NCBI GenBank assembly: GCA_026984385.1
Contig: JALSSH010000573.1
Coordinates: 1-7,213 of the forward strand
Direction: 5' to 3'
Source: Ardenticatenia bacterium
GTDB lineage: Bacteria; Chloroflexota; Anaerolineae; Aggregatilineales; Aggregatilineaceae
Length of the DNA stretch: 7,213 bases
Shown here: positions 6,050 through 7,213 of the stretch, piece by piece
Numbering within the stretch: the stretch's first letter is position 1
Layout: every line of letters begins with the position of its first letter
Program-made: the position numbers and the translations under genes
Notes under the pieces: generated by a model
The model's database searches: none
Told to the model about the DNA's origin: nothing
The model's input: the letters and a program-made list of their open reading frames with translations, nothing else

Positions 6050-6555
6050 CGGCGTGATGTCCTCGTGACGGGCGCTGGCGCGGGTGCGGCTTGCTGCGCA
6101 ACCACCGGAGCAGGCGCGGCTTGTTGCACGACCACCGGCGCGGGCGGCGCGATTTGCACCGGCGCGGGTGGAGCGATCTGGACGGGCGCGCTTTGCACCG
6201 CCTGGGCAGGCGCGGCGGTAGGCTGTACGGTCACCGGCGCGATCTGCCCCGGGCGGCGCAGGATGACAATGCTCGGCGCGGCGGGCACCGGGTTGGCGGT
6301 GGCGGTCGCCTCGGACGTAACCGCCGCGTTGGTGGCGGTCGGGACGCTGTTTTGCAGGGTAAACGAGTCGGCGGGGGTGACGTTGGAGGTGGCTTGTTCC
6401 ACCTGCGCCGCCTCGGGGGTGATTAACGCTGAGAAGGCCTGCTCATCGAGCATCGCCAGGCTTTGCGCGCCGATGATCGTGGCGAGCGTGCTGCCGGTGA
6501 CCAGCGACATGCGGACGGCAAAGCGTTTGGTTGCGTTCAGTTTTGCTGCGGACAT
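6046..6555 (-). CDS. Small membrane-anchored Pro/Ala-rich protein of unknown function
   Basis: I do not recognise this 169-residue protein. Residues 1-15 are basic (KLNATKRFAVR) and residues 16-36 are hydrophobic, so it is either a single-pass protein with its C-terminus outside or carries an uncleaved or late-cleaved signal. Residues about 47-90 are Thr/Ala/Ser-rich with no visible fold. Residues 108-164 are a Pro/Ala/Val/Gln-rich repeat region (APVQIAPP twice, then two copies of a ten-residue APVV-x-QQAAP unit), followed by a basic end, TRTSRR. The start at 6555 has AAGGAG eight bases upstream; an in-frame non-ATG start ten codons earlier lies before this ribosome binding site and is rejected. 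It is the first gene of the operon, behind the direct-repeat operator, and its stop overlaps the apbE start. It contains no SGAT flavin motif. It may be a spacer or scaffold that holds partners at the membrane surface. Confidence 0.75.
   Translation of the reverse strand: MSAAKLNATKRFAVRMSLVTGSTLATIIGAQSLAMLDEQAFSALITPEAAQVEQATSNVTPADSFTLQNSVPTATNAAVTSEATATANPVPAAPSIVILRRPGQIAPVTVQPTAAPAQAVQSAPVQIAPPAPVQIAPPAPVVVQQAAPAPVVAQQAAPAPAPVTRTSRR
6067..6195 (-). repeat. Short in-frame tandem repeats coding the Pro/Ala-rich region
   Basis: Two adjacent 24-bp units (6137-6160 and 6161-6184) differ at a few mostly third-codon positions and encode the QIAPPAPV repeat. Two adjacent 30-bp units (6084-6113 and 6114-6143) encode the APVV-x-QQAAP repeat. 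All lengths are multiples of three, so copy-number change would keep the frame. Confidence 0.7.
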
Positions 6556-6563
6556 TGTGCTCT

Positions 6564-6569
6564 CTCCTT
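6564..6569 (-). promoter_or_regulatory. Ribosome binding site that fixes the start of the first operon gene
   Basis: On the - strand this reads AAGGAG, eight bases before the ATG at 6555. It rules out the longer in-frame reading beginning at 6585, which would place this site inside the coding sequence. Confidence 0.7.
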
Positions 6570-6584
6570 GACTTGACAAGCCCA

Positions 6585-6590
6585 AGGATA
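6585..6590 (-). promoter_or_regulatory. Possible -10 element of the apbE operon
   Basis: TATCCT on the - strand matches 4 of 6 bases of TATAAT. There is no good -35 hexamer; its expected place, about 6608-6613, is occupied by the last of the 11-bp direct repeats. A weak core promoter with an activator site over the -35 is the layout of PhoB-type activated promoters. Transcription would start near 6578, leaving a leader of about 20 bases. This element is weak and inferred mainly from position. Confidence 0.4.
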
Positions 6591-6609
6591 GAGCAGAGGG
6601 CGGGGGGAT

Positions 6610-6649
6610 GTTTTAACAGTGCCTCAAATCTACCTTAAATGCACCTTAA
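6610..6649 (-). promoter_or_regulatory. Predicted OmpR/PhoB-type operator: four direct repeats at 11-bp period
   Basis: On the - strand, in transcription order, the repeats are TTAAGGT (6643-6649), TTAAGGT (6632-6638), TTGAGGC (6621-6627) and TTAAAAC (6610-6616). Each starts exactly 11 bp after the last. Two copies are identical, the third matches at 5 of 7 positions and the fourth at the TTAA core. OmpR/PhoB regulators bind head-to-tail dimers on such 11-bp-spaced half-sites, and TTAA-type half-sites are known for PmrA and QseB. The site is AT-rich against a GC-rich background and ends 55 bp before the ATG at 6555. The regulator at 794-1501 is the obvious candidate to bind it. Confidence 0.75.
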
Positions 6650-6795
6650 CTCGATCCGCTTATCCCGACACTCAAGGCAAGCGTCACGCCTTGCTTGCGT
6701 GGACAGGCGTTGGAGCACTTCATTTTCGCATCTGAATTATTAGCATTAGGTCGCATACCCATGGACGTAAAACTACTCGCAAACTCCTTGTCCTC

Positions 6796-7213
6796 TCAAC
6801 CGCTCACAATCCCTCGCCCCAGGCCCGCCGCTGCCTCACGGATGAAAACACGCGCGCCCTCTCCGGCAAATTGGCCCAGTGCTCGGACGGCCTTGACCCA
6901 CTGCTCCCGCTCACCACGCTTGAAAAGCCCCAGCCACTCTTCACGCGCCAGGAACTGCCCCAACTTCTCCTCGCTCTCAGCACCAGCCTGACGCAATAGC
7001 TCCAGCAACTTTTCGGAAAGCCACCACAACGTCACCTCGGCTGTGGCACAATAGCCGCTCGGGTAACGCTCCTCTTTGGCGATGAAACCGCGATCTTCCA
7101 GATAGCGCACCTCAGCACGACAAGCCAGCGCCGCATCTCGCAGCTTCTCCAGATCAAATTCCCGCTTCCCGAGCAACAGCGGTGCTTGATCAAGCGCGAT
7201 CAGGGCGAACGCT
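6796..7213 (-). CDS. Unrecognised protein, C-terminal part
   Basis: The frame is open to the right edge of the window, so the true start lies outside it. 138 residues are visible before a TGA stop. An in-frame TTG at 7176 is not a convincing start because the frame continues upstream with similar codon use (AFALIALDQAPLLLGKRE). The visible part is rich in charged helices. Residues about 13-65 could form a winged-helix-like unit (LRDAALACRAEVRYLEDRGF, then a short strand region and ATAEVTLWWLSEKLLELL). The end is KAVRALGQFAGEGARVF followed by a Gly/Ala-rich tail. No membrane segment or catalytic motif is visible. It is on the same strand as the apbE operon but 240 bp upstream, and the operon has its own predicted operator, so it is probably a separate unit. 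Confidence 0.65.
   Translation of the reverse strand, partial: AFALIALDQAPLLLGKREFDLEKLRDAALACRAEVRYLEDRGFIAKEERYPSGYCATAEVTLWWLSEKLLELLRQAGAESEEKLGQFLAREEWLGLFKRGEREQWVKAVRALGQFAGEGARVFIREAAAGLGRGIVSG

Noticed and set aside
5744..6571. + strand open frame of 275 codons across apbE and the Pro-rich gene
   Set aside because: The translation is a low-complexity run of Ala, Gly, Cys and Thr produced by the complement of the repeat region, and the apbE motifs on the other strand are unambiguous.
6673..6698. Interlocking inverted repeats (CAAGGC with GCCTTG, and GCAAGC with GCTTGC) downstream of the right-edge gene
   Set aside because: Each stem is only 6 bp, the two exclude each other and no T-run follows, so I do not call a terminator.
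6695..6991. + strand open frame of 98 codons opposite the unrecognised right-edge gene
   Set aside because: It has no ribosome binding site and a Ser/Pro/Arg-rich translation typical of an antisense shadow; the - strand frame has balanced composition and runs through to the edge.

Overview
This is a GC-rich stretch (roughly 60% by eye) of a bacterial chromosome. The composition, the secreted SH3-domain protein with Pro/Ala/Thr-rich linkers, and the mix of an inositol-dehydrogenase-like gene with a PhoB-type two-component pair would fit a Chloroflexota genome (Anaerolineae or Caldilineae type). That placement is inference: the window holds no rRNA or universal marker gene. I see no tRNA, rRNA, CRISPR array, insertion sequence or phage gene.

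Layout. On the + strand, positions 1-557 carry the C-terminal half of an IolG-like (Gfo/Idh/MocA) dehydrogenase, closed by a hairpin at 592-626. An extended -10 promoter at about 731-757 then leads into a two-component pair: an OmpR/PhoB-type response regulator (794-1501) and a HAMP/HisKA/HATPase sensor kinase (1498-3003), joined by an ATGA overlap. On the - strand, converging on the kinase, lies a probable four-gene operon read from 6555 down to 2940. Its genes are a small membrane-anchored Pro/Ala-rich protein, an ApbE-type FAD:protein FMN transferase (ATGA overlap with the first gene), a secreted SH3-domain protein, and a six-helix ferric-reductase-like cytochrome b with four heme-ligand histidines. 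The last gene overlaps the kinase gene tail to tail by 64 bp. Beyond a 240-bp intergenic region, an unrecognised gene enters from the right edge on the - strand.

How the parts may work together. A flavinylating enzyme, a bis-heme transmembrane electron carrier and exported proteins are the ingredients of an extracytoplasmic electron-transfer module, but no recognisable FMN_bind domain is encoded here. The nearest thing to a flavin-attachment motif is a doubled SGAT in the linker of the SH3 protein. In front of the operon are four TTAAGGT-like direct repeats at an exact 11-bp period, the classical operator layout for OmpR/PhoB regulators. The simplest reading is that the neighbouring two-component pair controls this module. 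Enzyme and domain families are assigned from visible motifs; the functional link and the regulatory circuit are inference.
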